From the NCBI GenBank assembly GCA_021732025.1, contig JAKFVU010000077.1, positions 1-64,000 of the forward strand: DNA of 64,000 bases, in the 5' to 3' direction. The DNA comes from Candidatus Obscuribacterales bacterium (GTDB lineage: Bacteria > Cyanobacteriota > Vampirovibrionia > Obscuribacterales > Obscuribacteraceae). The translations under genes and the position numbers were made by a program. Under the pieces are notes generated by a model. It was not told the DNA's origin. It saw only the letters and a list, made by a program, of their open reading frames with translations, and made no database searches. Below, piece by piece: positions 16,605-25,235 of the stretch (position 1 is the stretch's first letter; every line of letters begins with the position of its first letter).

Positions 16605-18164
16605 CTAAATTGTCACCATCGGCCTAAATTTGCCAAACGATTTTTTTAGAGTGCCGCTGATCTCGCCTACGGTGGCATAGCACTCAACGGCCTGGCAAAT
16701 AAGTGGAATGAGATTGTCAGTCGAATTTGCTGCTGCATGCAGGTTAGCTAAGGCAGCGGCTACTTTCTCTTGGTCACGGCTCTCTTTGAGGGCTTGCAGG
16801 GCAGACACTTGACGGCCTTCAAGAGCTGGGTCGATGCGTTGTACGTTTATTTCGTCTTCGTGCTCATCTATAAATGAATTGACTCCCACCACTAATTTGG
16901 CCTTGCGCTCGATGTCTTGGTGGTCTTCGTAGGCAGAATCTTGGATTTCTTTTTGAATGTAGCCACTTTCCACGGCTTTGATGGCGCCACCCATTTCTTC
17001 GATACGGCGCAAATATTCTTCTACTTCGGCTTCGATTTTATTGGTGAGGTCTTCGATGTAATACGAGCCGCCTAGGGGGTCGGCCACATTGGTAACTCCA
17101 GTTTCGAAGGCGATGATTTGTTGAGTGCGCAGTGCTGTCAAAGCTGAAGCCTCAGTGGGTAGGGCGATGGCTTCATCTTTCGAGTTTGTGTGCAGTGATT
17201 GGCAGCCCCCGAGGGCCGCTGCTAATGCCTCTAATGTGGTTCGCACTATGTTGTTGTCTGGTTGCTGCAAGGTCAGACTCGAGCCAGCTGTTTGCACATG
17301 AAAACGAAGGGTCTGTGACTTAGGGCTCTTGGCGCCAAACTGGTCGCGCATGATTTTGGCCCAAATGCGTCGTGCTGCTCTAAACTTGGCTACTTCTTCG
17401 AAGAAATTCATCTGGGCAACAAAGAAGAATGACAGTTGACCAGCAAAGCTATCGACCTCTAGGCCCGAAGATTGCGCTGCCCGCACATACTCAATGGCAT
17501 TGGCGAAGGTGAAAGCTAACTCTTGAACGGCTGTGGCTCCGGCTTCACGAATGTGATAACCCGAAATCGAGATAGTATTCCATTTAGGCATGTCGCTGGC
17601 ACAGAACTGAAAAATGTCTGTGATTAGGCGCATAGAGCCTTTGGGTGGAAAAATATAGGTGTTGCGTGCTTCGTACTCTTTGAGAATGTCGTTTTGAATA
17701 GTGCCTGACAAATTGGCAGCGCTAACACCTTGCTTCACTCCCACTGCTCGGTACATTGCCAACAGAATGGCGCTCGTGGCATTGATAGTCATAGAAGTAG
17801 AGACCTTGCCAAGATCAATTTGATCAAAGAGGCGCTCCATGTCTTTGAGGGTGTCAATAGGCACGCCGGTGCGGCCAACTTCGCCCAGGGCCATGGGGTC
17901 GTCTGAGTCGAGACCCATCTGCGTTGGCAGGTCAAAAGCAACAGAAAGACCAGTTTGGCCGTTACCTAAGAGATATCTAAATCTTTTATTCGTCTCTTCG
18001 GCATTACCGAAACCCGCATACTGACGCATTGTCCATTTGCGCGATCGGTACATATCTGGGTAGATTCCGCGGGTGAAGGGGTAGGCTCCAGGCGCCCCGA
18101 GCTCCTTTTTCCAATCAAAATCTGATAGATCTTCAGGTTTGAAGCAGTCTTTGTTGTCTGTCAT
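16605..18164 (-). CDS. methylmalonyl-CoA mutase large (substrate-binding) subunit
   Basis: A 519-residue catalytic subunit that rearranges methylmalonyl-CoA and succinyl-CoA, or a related acyl-CoA pair, with adenosylcobalamin. The TIM-barrel motifs are plain: YAGFGNAEETNKRFRYLL, then GLSVAFDLPTQMGLDSDDP, ISGYHIREAGATAVQELAF and LRFHVQTAGSSLTLQQPDNN. No B12-binding DxHxxG domain is present, so the cobalamin subunit must be encoded elsewhere, as in archaeal-type and hydroxyisobutyryl-CoA mutases. ATG 18164 is chosen because the family homology starts right after it; ATG 18194 is possible. The open frame extends another 94 codons upstream across the cystathionine beta-synthase gene, which is not credible coding. 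Substrate specificity within the family is uncertain. Confidence 0.9.
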   Translation of the reverse strand: MTDNKDCFKPEDLSDFDWKKELGAPGAYPFTRGIYPDMYRSRKWTMRQYAGFGNAEETNKRFRYLLGNGQTGLSVAFDLPTQMGLDSDDPMALGEVGRTGVPIDTLKDMERLFDQIDLGKVSTSMTINATSAILLAMYRAVGVKQGVSAANLSGTIQNDILKEYEARNTYIFPPKGSMRLITDIFQFCASDMPKWNTISISGYHIREAGATAVQELAFTFANAIEYVRAAQSSGLEVDSFAGQLSFFFVAQMNFFEEVAKFRAARRIWAKIMRDQFGAKSPKSQTLRFHVQTAGSSLTLQQPDNNIVRTTLEALAAALGGCQSLHTNSKDEAIALPTEASALTALRTQQIIAFETGVTNVADPLGGSYYIEDLTNKIEAEVEEYLRRIEEMGGAIKAVESGYIQKEIQDSAYEDHQDIERKAKLVVGVNSFIDEHEDEINVQRIDPALEGRQVSALQALKESRDQEKVAAALANLHAAANSTDNLIPLICQAVECYATVGEISGTLKKSFGKFRPMVTI

Positions 18165-18219
18165 CGCCGTATAATTAAACCTATTCTTTCTCATACATAT
18201 TGTAATGGAGGACTTCCTT

Positions 18220-19632
18220 GTGAAGTACTGCGAGAACATCCTGGAAACTATTGGCCAAACTCCTCTTGTTAAGCTTAACAAGGTGACTCTGGGCTTGAAG
18301 CCAACTATTTTGGCTAAGCTTGAAGTTTTTAATCCGGGAGGATCGATCAAGGATAGGCCCTCTTTGAAAATGATTGAGGAGGCTGAAAAGGCTGGCTTGC
18401 TCAAACCGGGCGGCACGATTATCGAGCCAACCTCCGGCAATACCGGTACCGGATTAGCGCAAATTGCAGCTGTCAAAGGCTACAAGTGCATTTTGATCTG
18501 TCCTGATAAGGTCGCTCCTGAAAAGATCAATTTGCTCAAAGCATATGGTGCTGAAGTAGTAATGGTTCCTTCAACTGTTTCTGCCAGTTCGCCAGAGAGT
18601 TATTATTCTGTCGCCAACAGATTGACCATGGAAATTCCTGGTTCCTTCCAGCCCAACCAATTTGCTAATCCTAATAATCCTGATGCTCACTACGAGACCA
18701 CAGGCCCAGAAATTTGGGAGCAAACCTCAGGCAAAATTACTTGCTTGGTGGCAGGAGCTGGTACTGGCGGCACCATTTCTGGTACTGCTAGATATTTGAA
18801 AGAAAAGAATCCGAATATCAAAATAATTGGCGCCGACCCAGAGGGTTCAATCTATTCAGGTGATACCCCAGGCTCTTACAAAGTTGAAGGTATTGGTGAA
18901 GACTTTATTCCACGCAATGCTGATTTGAAGATTGTTGATCACTTCGAACGTGTTTCAGACAAAGAATCCTTCCTCATGGCCCGTCGCTTAGTGCGAGAAG
19001 AAGGTCTGCTCATCGGTGGTTCGTGCGGAACAGCTACTGTCGCTGCTCTGCGAGTGGCTGCCACCATGACCGAAAAAGATGTGATTGTAGTAATTCTGCC
19101 CGATGGCGGCAGAGGCTATTTGAGCAAAATTTATTCTGATGATTGGATGCGCGAATTTGGTTATTTGCAAGCTGAAGGTCTGAGTTTCTTTGCCAAAGAT
19201 TTGCTTGCTGGCAAGACCAGCTCAGGCAAAGTACCAGCCATGATTACAATCAAGCCTGATGATACTGTGCAGATGGCTATCGAAATTATGCAAAAGTATG
19301 AAATCGATCAACTTCCGGTGGTCACTGCTGCCGGTCAAAACGTTGGCCACATCAATGATTTGATCACTATGCAAATTGTTTATGAGCGCAAACATCCAGA
19401 GTCAACTACTGTTTCATCGGTAATGGGTCGCCCCTTCCCTCAGCTTGATGTCGATAGCGAAATCGATAGAGTCTATAAGCAATTCAAGCTGGGTAGCAAT
19501 ATGGTTATTCTCACTAAAGAGGGTAAGGCCTGCGCTGTGTTGACCAAGTTTGACATTGTTTCGCACCTGAAAGCATCGAGTCATATCGAAGCCCCAGAGG
19601 TCAAAGCCAAAGGCACCAAAATTACTGTTTAG
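18220..19632 (+). CDS. cystathionine beta-synthase with CBS-domain pair
   Basis: A 470-residue PLP enzyme that condenses serine (or O-acetylserine) with homocysteine to cystathionine. The fold-type II core shows PLP Lys44 in NPGGSIKDR, SGNTG for the substrate/phosphate loop and GAGTGGTISGTARYL. A pair of CBS domains fills about 340-460 and may sense S-adenosylmethionine or nucleotides. There is no haem-binding N-terminal extension. The start is taken as GTG 18220 because GGAGG at 18207-18211 stands 8 nt upstream; an in-frame ATG at 18205 overlaps that site. The cystathionine lyase gene follows 41 bp later, making a reverse transsulfuration operon. A cysteine synthase with CBS domains is the alternative. 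Confidence 0.9.
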   Translation: MKYCENILETIGQTPLVKLNKVTLGLKPTILAKLEVFNPGGSIKDRPSLKMIEEAEKAGLLKPGGTIIEPTSGNTGTGLAQIAAVKGYKCILICPDKVAPEKINLLKAYGAEVVMVPSTVSASSPESYYSVANRLTMEIPGSFQPNQFANPNNPDAHYETTGPEIWEQTSGKITCLVAGAGTGGTISGTARYLKEKNPNIKIIGADPEGSIYSGDTPGSYKVEGIGEDFIPRNADLKIVDHFERVSDKESFLMARRLVREEGLLIGGSCGTATVAALRVAATMTEKDVIVVILPDGGRGYLSKIYSDDWMREFGYLQAEGLSFFAKDLLAGKTSSGKVPAMITIKPDDTVQMAIEIMQKYEIDQLPVVTAAGQNVGHINDLITMQIVYERKHPESTTVSSVMGRPFPQLDVDSEIDRVYKQFKLGSNMVILTKEGKACAVLTKFDIVSHLKASSHIEAPEVKAKGTKITV

Positions 19633-19673
19633 GCATAAACCTAGGCATAAAAAAATATCAGAGGAGATTATCG

Positions 19674-20840
19674 ATGAAGTTCTCGACCAAGGCCATCCAT
19701 GCAGGCCAGGAGCCAGATCCAACTACTGGAGCCATTATTCCACCGGTTTATCAAACTTCTACATATGTGCAAGAGGGCTTGAATCAGCATAAGGGCTTTG
19801 AGTATGCTCGTACTCAGAACCCCACTCGCTTTGCCTTAGAAGAATGTTTAGCCGCTTTAGAAGGCGCCAAGTATGGTCTGTGCTTTGGTTCTGGATTAGC
19901 TGCGGAAGGCAACATCATGAATCTGCTTTCGAGCGGTGATCATGTAATTTGTGGCGATGATGTTTATGGTGGCACTTACCGTTTATTTGAAAAAGTATGG
20001 AAGCGTTACGGCATTACTTTTACTTATGTAGATGCTAGTGATGCTACTAAGGTAAAAGCAGCGATTCAGCCCAACACCAAAATGATCTGGATTGAAACGC
20101 CCACCAACCCATTGCTCAGGCTCTGCGACATTAAGGCTATTGCTGAAGTGGCTAAGGCCGGTAAGCAAATAACAGTTGTTGATAATACTTTTGCTAGCCC
20201 TTATTTGCAGAATCCCATTGCTTTGGGTGCTGATATTGTGGTGCACTCAGTGACTAAATATATCGGTGGCCACAGTGATGTGATTGGTGGAGCTGTTCTT
20301 ACATCGCGCGACGATCTCTATGAAACTCTGAAATTCCACCAGAATGCTGTTGGTGCTGTACCAGGCCCATGGGACTGCTGGCTAGTTTTGCGCGGAGTGA
20401 AGACATTAGCAGTGCGTATGGAAGCGCACCAGAAGAATGCTATGACAATTGCTCAGTATCTCGAGAAGCATCCAGCTGTTGAAAAAGTTATGTATCCAGG
20501 CCTGGCTAGCCATCCTCAACATGCTCTAGCTAAGGCGCAAATGAATGGCTTTGGTGGCATGGTTTCGTTTGTACTTAAAGGTGGCGAAGAAAGCGCTCGC
20601 CAATTCTTGGGTTCAACAAAACTGTTTTCGTTAGCTGAAAGTCTTGGTGGTGTCGAGTCTCTCGTCTGCCATCCAGTATCAATGACCCACGGCTCTATTC
20701 CTAAAGCCGAACGTGATGCTCGTGGTGTGGTTGATGCACTGGTGAGACTTTCAGTCGGCATCGAAGACATTGACGATTTAGTCAAAGACCTTGAAGCTGG
20801 TTTAGCTAAAGTAACTGTCTTAGCTGGTGCTGCTAAGTAA
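19674..20840 (+). CDS. cystathionine gamma-lyase or gamma-synthase
   Basis: A 388-residue fold-type I PLP enzyme. The internal aldimine lysine is Lys195 (HSVTKYIGGHSD). Other family blocks are YARTQNPTR, GLCFGSGLAAEGNIM and VDNTFASPY. A GGAG ribosome-binding site is 8 to 9 nt upstream of the ATG. Sitting directly behind cystathionine beta-synthase argues for gamma-lyase (cystathionine to cysteine and 2-oxobutyrate), but sequence alone does not separate it from gamma-synthase (MetB). It converges with the kinase gene with a 10-bp gap. Confidence 0.9.
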   Translation: MKFSTKAIHAGQEPDPTTGAIIPPVYQTSTYVQEGLNQHKGFEYARTQNPTRFALEECLAALEGAKYGLCFGSGLAAEGNIMNLLSSGDHVICGDDVYGGTYRLFEKVWKRYGITFTYVDASDATKVKAAIQPNTKMIWIETPTNPLLRLCDIKAIAEVAKAGKQITVVDNTFASPYLQNPIALGADIVVHSVTKYIGGHSDVIGGAVLTSRDDLYETLKFHQNAVGAVPGPWDCWLVLRGVKTLAVRMEAHQKNAMTIAQYLEKHPAVEKVMYPGLASHPQHALAKAQMNGFGGMVSFVLKGGEESARQFLGSTKLFSLAESLGGVESLVCHPVSMTHGSIPKAERDARGVVDALVRLSVGIEDIDDLVKDLEAGLAKVTVLAGAAK

Positions 20841-20850
20841 TTCAGCTGAT

Positions 20851-23001
20851 TTATTCAATATCAGGATGATAGTCGAGCTTAACTTTCTTGAGCGCGGCTA
20901 CTTCTTGGCGCAGCGCTATAGCTTCGGCTTCTTTGCCTACCTGGCCCTTATAATCAGCCATAGCATTTAAACTTTCGATTAAGAGTTTGTAGGCGCGTAC
21001 TGAGTTATTGTTGCTCTTGTCTAGCTTGTTATATTTGCGCAGCTTTTTAAGGGCAGTCTCTAATTCTCTTTCGGCTTGGGTAAATTGGCTGCGGTCGCGG
21101 TCAAACTGACCTAATCTCAGCCAAGACTCGGCCTCATCAATCGGGCTAGTTTCAGATTTGCTGCGCTCGTTGACTTTAGTCTTAATAGCTAAGGCTTCTG
21201 CCAACAAAGGGCGCACCTGGCTCACTTCATCTTGTTGCCAATGTGAGTAAGCTAGTTCTGTTTTTAGATCAGCTAATTGCGGGTCATCATCACCGGCTAG
21301 TTGTGAGTAAAGTAGCGACGCTTGAGTAAGTAAATCTTCTTGATCGTCAAAGGCCTGCACCGAACCTAATCGTCTAGATACGCCAATGATAGCTTCGATT
21401 TTTGTGCCCATCTGCAGAGCTAATTCGTAAACAAAAGTGCGGCTGTCTCCTTGCGAATTCTTTGCCATAGCGCCTTGGCGCAAAGCGGCTATACGGGTTA
21501 TTTCTTGGCGAGCCAGCTCGCAGTCAGCGAGGGCTCGGTCGCGATTTATTTGCCCCATGCTGCGCAGAATCTGCTCGGTTTCTTTGGGACGATTGGTGGC
21601 ATTGGCTAATTTAAGACGGGCTCTCAATACGTTTAATTTTCGCCCGAAATTGTCGCCAAATTTAGTAGCCACCTCTTCTGCTTTGAGAAAAGAAGAACCT
21701 GCTTCATCAAAGCGATTTTGCTTGGCTAGCTCTTCACCGCGGGCTATCCAAAAGGTATATGACCAGCGGTTTATCAGCGTGCCCCGGTCATTTTCAGGCC
21801 CGGGCCAGACAAATACTGTCCAGTAAATAGCAGATGAGATAAGTAGCCCGCAGACAGCAAATGCCACTACCACTGGTAGCAAGCGTTCTTTGTCGCGAGC
21901 GGTTAGATAGAGCCCTGAGCGGTCGGTAATTTCGTCAGCTCTTTTGGTTGAGGCTGCGGTGACAGAATTGGCCGAGTTGATTGGGAGGGGAATTACAATT
22001 TGCGAATCGGTACCAGTGGCCGTGTGAGCCAGCGGTACTTTCGGTAGTGGTTCGCCATAAATTTCTTGATAAAGCTCAGCCACGCTGCTGCAACGATCAT
22101 CGGCCCGTTTAGACAGACATTTCATCACTGATTCTTCGAGCTGAGGCGATAACTCAAGCTTGGGAGCTGCCTGCTTTAGCGTTAGGGGCACATCTTTAAG
22201 GTGCATGTGCATTGTTTCTAATGCCGACTCCCCTACCAATGGTCGTCTGCCACTCAAGGCTTCGTACATCAAACAACCAATTGAGTAAATGTCTGAGCGA
22301 GCATCGAGCGACTTACCGGCACACTGCTCTGGGCTCATGTACAAAGGCGATCCGAACACTTCGCCGGTGCGAGTGAGGTTTTGTCCCATGTTGCTTGAAT
22401 CGGTAATTTTGGCGATACCAAAGTCGACTAGTTTGACGAGAACACTGCCGTCTGTTTGGGGTATCAAAAATAGATTGCTTGGTTTTAGATCGCGGTGAAT
22501 CACGCCTTTTGAATGTGCATGATCGAGACCGGCCAACGCTTGTCTGAAAATTTCGCGAGCCTGTGGTTCAGTTAAGAAAACATCTCTTTCTAGTACGGTT
22601 GAAAGATCTTCCCCTTCGAGATAATCCATGACTAGGTAGGCCTTACCTTCATTGGTGATACCAAAATCATGCATAGTGACGATGTTAGGGTGTGACAGAT
22701 TGCTGGCAGCCTTGGCTTCATACTGAAAGCGCTGAAACATTGAAGAGTCAGAAAGAAGAAATGGATGCAGCAATTTCACTGCACAGATTCTTTCCATATA
22801 TTTGTGGCGGGCTTTGTAGATGACACTCATGCCGCCAGAGCCAAGCACTGAAAGAATCTCGTACTTGTCGGCAAAGACGGTGCCAACTAGAGCATCTTTA
22901 GCCAGAGGGGCCAATTGTGAGCCATCGTCGGGGCAGACCATGACCTCGTTGCTATATTCTTTTTTGCAAGTCAGGCAGACTTTGCTAAAACTTTCCATCA
23001 T
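20851..23001 (-). CDS. membrane Ser/Thr protein kinase with zinc ribbon and TPR-like tail
   Basis: A 716-residue Hanks-type kinase. The N-terminus has a short zinc-ribbon-like element (CLTC, then CPDDG). The kinase domain (about 45-315) is canonical: GSGGMSVIYKA loop, Lys76, HRDLKPSN, DFGIAK and SPEQ. A proline/serine-rich linker leads to one membrane helix (about 368-392), after which an extracytoplasmic helical region with TPR character runs to residue 716. This is the PknB-like layout, with a sensor outside and a kinase inside. The start is ATG 23001 or the next ATG. It converges with the cystathionine lyase. Unlike the two kinases at 25-28 kb, its catalytic motifs are intact. Confidence 0.92.
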   Translation of the reverse strand: MMESFSKVCLTCKKEYSNEVMVCPDDGSQLAPLAKDALVGTVFADKYEILSVLGSGGMSVIYKARHKYMERICAVKLLHPFLLSDSSMFQRFQYEAKAASNLSHPNIVTMHDFGITNEGKAYLVMDYLEGEDLSTVLERDVFLTEPQAREIFRQALAGLDHAHSKGVIHRDLKPSNLFLIPQTDGSVLVKLVDFGIAKITDSSNMGQNLTRTGEVFGSPLYMSPEQCAGKSLDARSDIYSIGCLMYEALSGRRPLVGESALETMHMHLKDVPLTLKQAAPKLELSPQLEESVMKCLSKRADDRCSSVAELYQEIYGEPLPKVPLAHTATGTDSQIVIPLPINSANSVTAASTKRADEITDRSGLYLTARDKERLLPVVVAFAVCGLLISSAIYWTVFVWPGPENDRGTLINRWSYTFWIARGEELAKQNRFDEAGSSFLKAEEVATKFGDNFGRKLNVLRARLKLANATNRPKETEQILRSMGQINRDRALADCELARQEITRIAALRQGAMAKNSQGDSRTFVYELALQMGTKIEAIIGVSRRLGSVQAFDDQEDLLTQASLLYSQLAGDDDPQLADLKTELAYSHWQQDEVSQVRPLLAEALAIKTKVNERSKSETSPIDEAESWLRLGQFDRDRSQFTQAERELETALKKLRKYNKLDKSNNNSVRAYKLLIESLNAMADYKGQVGKEAEAIALRQEVAALKKVKLDYHPDIE

Positions 23002-23068
23002 GCTCTTTCTGAGTAGATCTAAAGATTACCCGATTTTGACGCTTGGCATGCCGTTAGAATAACCCATA

Positions 23069-23614
23069 TTAGTTCTTGCGGATAAAGGGCATTAGTGATC
23101 CGACTAGAAAAATAGCGATACAAATAACTTCTCCGCTTAAGGCATTGGGGTCGCCGCCGTCTTCCAGAGACAAATTCGACACTTGTATGCTTGTCAAAAG
23201 CATATCTCGGCTGGGACCGATGGCTAGACCAATTATCAGAGCAATCAGTGCCACAGTGGTTACTTTGGGGCCGAGCTTGTAGGAGGCCGCTCTGTGCAAG
23301 GCTTTGCCTAAAAAGACTGCGGCAAAAAACTGTATAAAGTAGCCGTACATGCCCATTATCTCAAGGTGTGGCTGGACAAAACCCCAGGCCACTCCTAAAA
23401 GAATACCGGCCACGCTTAGCTTTACTAAGACTTTGGGGCTGGTTAAAAGTACATGTGAGGTGAAGCGACTGGCGCATTTTTTGCAACGATTGCCGACTTC
23501 ACATTGAACGAAACATTTGGGGCAAACTTGGCCATTGCAGTCGACACACTTTAAAGCCGAGTCTCGGCAAGAGTGCGACCCTTTGAGTTTTTGTAGTGCA
23601 GGATTTTCTGACAT
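23069..23614 (-). CDS. zinc-finger membrane protein
   Basis: A 181-residue protein. The N-terminal 50 residues hold eight cysteines and a histidine in a treble-clef or B-box-like pattern (HSC, CVDC, CPKC, then CEVGNRCKKC). Four hydrophobic segments follow (about 60-80, 85-105, 118-138 and 160-177). It lies upstream of the zinc-ribbon kinase on the same strand with a 67-bp gap, so the two may be cotranscribed. I do not recognise a named family. It could recruit partners to the membrane. Confidence 0.75.
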   Translation of the reverse strand: MSENPALQKLKGSHSCRDSALKCVDCNGQVCPKCFVQCEVGNRCKKCASRFTSHVLLTSPKVLVKLSVAGILLGVAWGFVQPHLEIMGMYGYFIQFFAAVFLGKALHRAASYKLGPKVTTVALIALIIGLAIGPSRDMLLTSIQVSNLSLEDGGDPNALSGEVICIAIFLVGSLMPFIRKN

Positions 23615-23760
23615 TGTTCTAAATTCTGAAACAAATTCTAATTCTAAAGTAAAAGATTAAAAAAGTTCTTGCTGTCAACTGGAGTTTAATGGACTGAAGC
23701 CGGTAATCTCTATTCAATGTTACTGAGTCAACTTAGCTCGATCAGGTTTTAGGAGACGTC

Positions 23761-24759
23761 GTGTCTGAAAATGCAAAGGCTGCTTTGACCAAGAGCGTAA
23801 GTTTTCTTGGTATGGGAATCATGGGAGCCGCAATGGCTGCCAATTTAGCGCCAGCTATCGCCCGCAGCGGTGGTCGCCTCAAGGTCTGGAACCGCTCCAC
23901 TGGCAAAGCCGGAATTGAGCTAGCCAAAGCGGCTGGGGCGGAAGATTTTGCCCACTTGAAAGACTGTTTGGCTGGAAGTGAGATTGTCTTTAGTTGCCTG
24001 GGTGATGAACGTGACGTTGGTTCGGTTTTAACCGGACCCGGTGGAGTATCTGAATTTGCGGCCCCAGGATGCGTGGTTGTTGACTTCAGTACTATTGGCC
24101 CCAAGGCGGCCCGATCTATTGCAAAATCTTTGGCTAGCGCCGATATGCAGTTTCTTGATGCACCAGTTACTGGCGGCGATAGCGGAGCCAAGCAAGGCAC
24201 TCTCACTATCATGGTTGGGGGCGACTTGGCTGCATTTCAGGCGCTGATGCCCTATTTAGAAACCATGGGCAAGACTATTCGCCATTGCGGCAAATCTGGT
24301 AATGGCCAAGCCTTGAAGTTGGCAAACCAGACTCTATGTGCTCTCAATTTAATTGGTGTTTGCGAAGCTGTTTCAATGGCTGAAGAGCTAGGCTTAGACA
24401 AGAAACTTGTGGTTGATGTGCTCGAGAACGGAGCCGGTGGTTCTTGGTCATTGAGCAATCTTGGACGGCGAATTCTGGCTGATGATATGGCTCCAGGCTT
24501 CGCTACTAACCATATGCTTAAAGACCTGCGCTTGGCCTTTGAGAATCTCGACCCGGCTGGTCGTTTACCGGGCACTCGTTTGGCTTTTGAATTGTTCGAA
24601 GAAGCCATGGCCACAGTTGGTAAAGATGCAAGCCAAGAACTTGGCACCCAAGCCATGATCAAAGCCTATCAAGAGAGAAAGGCTTACCAGGAGAAAGAGC
24701 TTGCGCCTGGTCGGGCCGGCGACCGCATCACACTTGAATGGCAACTCGACACCGAGTAG
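23761..24759 (+). CDS. beta-hydroxyacid dehydrogenase (3-hydroxyisobutyrate dehydrogenase family)
   Basis: A 332-residue NAD(P)-dependent oxidoreductase. The N-terminal Rossmann loop is VSFLGMGIMGAAMAANL, the substrate-binding block is FLDAPVTGGDSGAKQGTL, and the catalytic lysine lies in GNGQALKLANQ. Substrates in this family include 3-hydroxyisobutyrate, tartronate semialdehyde and succinic semialdehyde (GLYR-type); the sequence does not decide. GTG 23761 is chosen because AGGAG lies about 5 nt upstream. Residues after about 300 extend beyond the usual length of about 290-300. It is a single gene. Confidence 0.9.
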   Translation: MSENAKAALTKSVSFLGMGIMGAAMAANLAPAIARSGGRLKVWNRSTGKAGIELAKAAGAEDFAHLKDCLAGSEIVFSCLGDERDVGSVLTGPGGVSEFAAPGCVVVDFSTIGPKAARSIAKSLASADMQFLDAPVTGGDSGAKQGTLTIMVGGDLAAFQALMPYLETMGKTIRHCGKSGNGQALKLANQTLCALNLIGVCEAVSMAEELGLDKKLVVDVLENGAGGSWSLSNLGRRILADDMAPGFATNHMLKDLRLAFENLDPAGRLPGTRLAFELFEEAMATVGKDASQELGTQAMIKAYQERKAYQEKELAPGRAGDRITLEWQLDTE

Positions 24760-24897
24760 CCACTATGTGAAAAAACAGAATATCGCCTAGATATACCTGT
24801 ATCGTTTTGAAAGAATTTAAACAAAAAGCGCTACACAAGCCCTCTCTGGTGGAGTAGCATTGGCGATTACTGACGTAAAAACAAGTAGGGGAACGTA

Positions 24898-25110
24898 ATG
24901 TCGCAAACAGCCACAGCTACAGAGAGAGAATCAGTTATGGACACTGCTTTATTAGACGAAGTAGTGCACTGGGTAAAGACTTTGACTTCGGTTGGCGTCT
25001 CACCTGACTGCGCCGCTACACTTACAACCGAAATTCTCCTAGCCACCAGCGAATCAGCTGATGAGTTCGGCGAGTACGGCGAAGACATGGAAGAATTCGA
25101 CGAAGAATAA
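24898..25110 (+). CDS. small acidic hypothetical protein, 70 aa
   Basis: I do not recognise it. It starts at ATG 24898 with a weak GGGGAA site upstream and ends in a strongly acidic tail (EFGEYGEDMEEFDEE). Residues 15-50 look helical. There is no signal peptide. It stands alone with its own strong terminator 27 bp downstream, which supports it as a real, separately expressed gene. Confidence 0.65.
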   Translation: MSQTATATERESVMDTALLDEVVHWVKTLTSVGVSPDCAATLTTEILLATSESADEFGEYGEDMEEFDEE

Positions 25111-25136
25111 TTGTTCCATTTGTAGTATCGAATATT

Positions 25137-25168
25137 AAAACTCCCTCCATAGCCATGGGGGGAGTTTT
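25137..25168 (+). terminator. intrinsic terminator after the 70-aa gene
   Basis: A 12-bp stem (AAAACTCCCTCC with GGGGGGAGTTTT, one T-G wobble) has an 8-nt loop and is followed by TT. Confidence 0.9.
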
Positions 25169-25235
25169 TTGCTTTAGCGGGCAAATAGTTGGAAGCACCT
25201 TGCTACAGCATTTCTAAAGCGTCCATAGCCTGTTT

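Noticed and set aside
16570-16620. Sequence resembling a tRNA D-arm (GGTAGCCAAGCGGCAA) on the minus strand
   Set aside because: No other tRNA arms are present nearby, and the stretch overlaps the mutase stop.
18165-18476. N-terminal extension of the mutase frame
   Set aside because: It overlaps the cystathionine beta-synthase gene on the other strand and has no family similarity; the start is placed at 18164.
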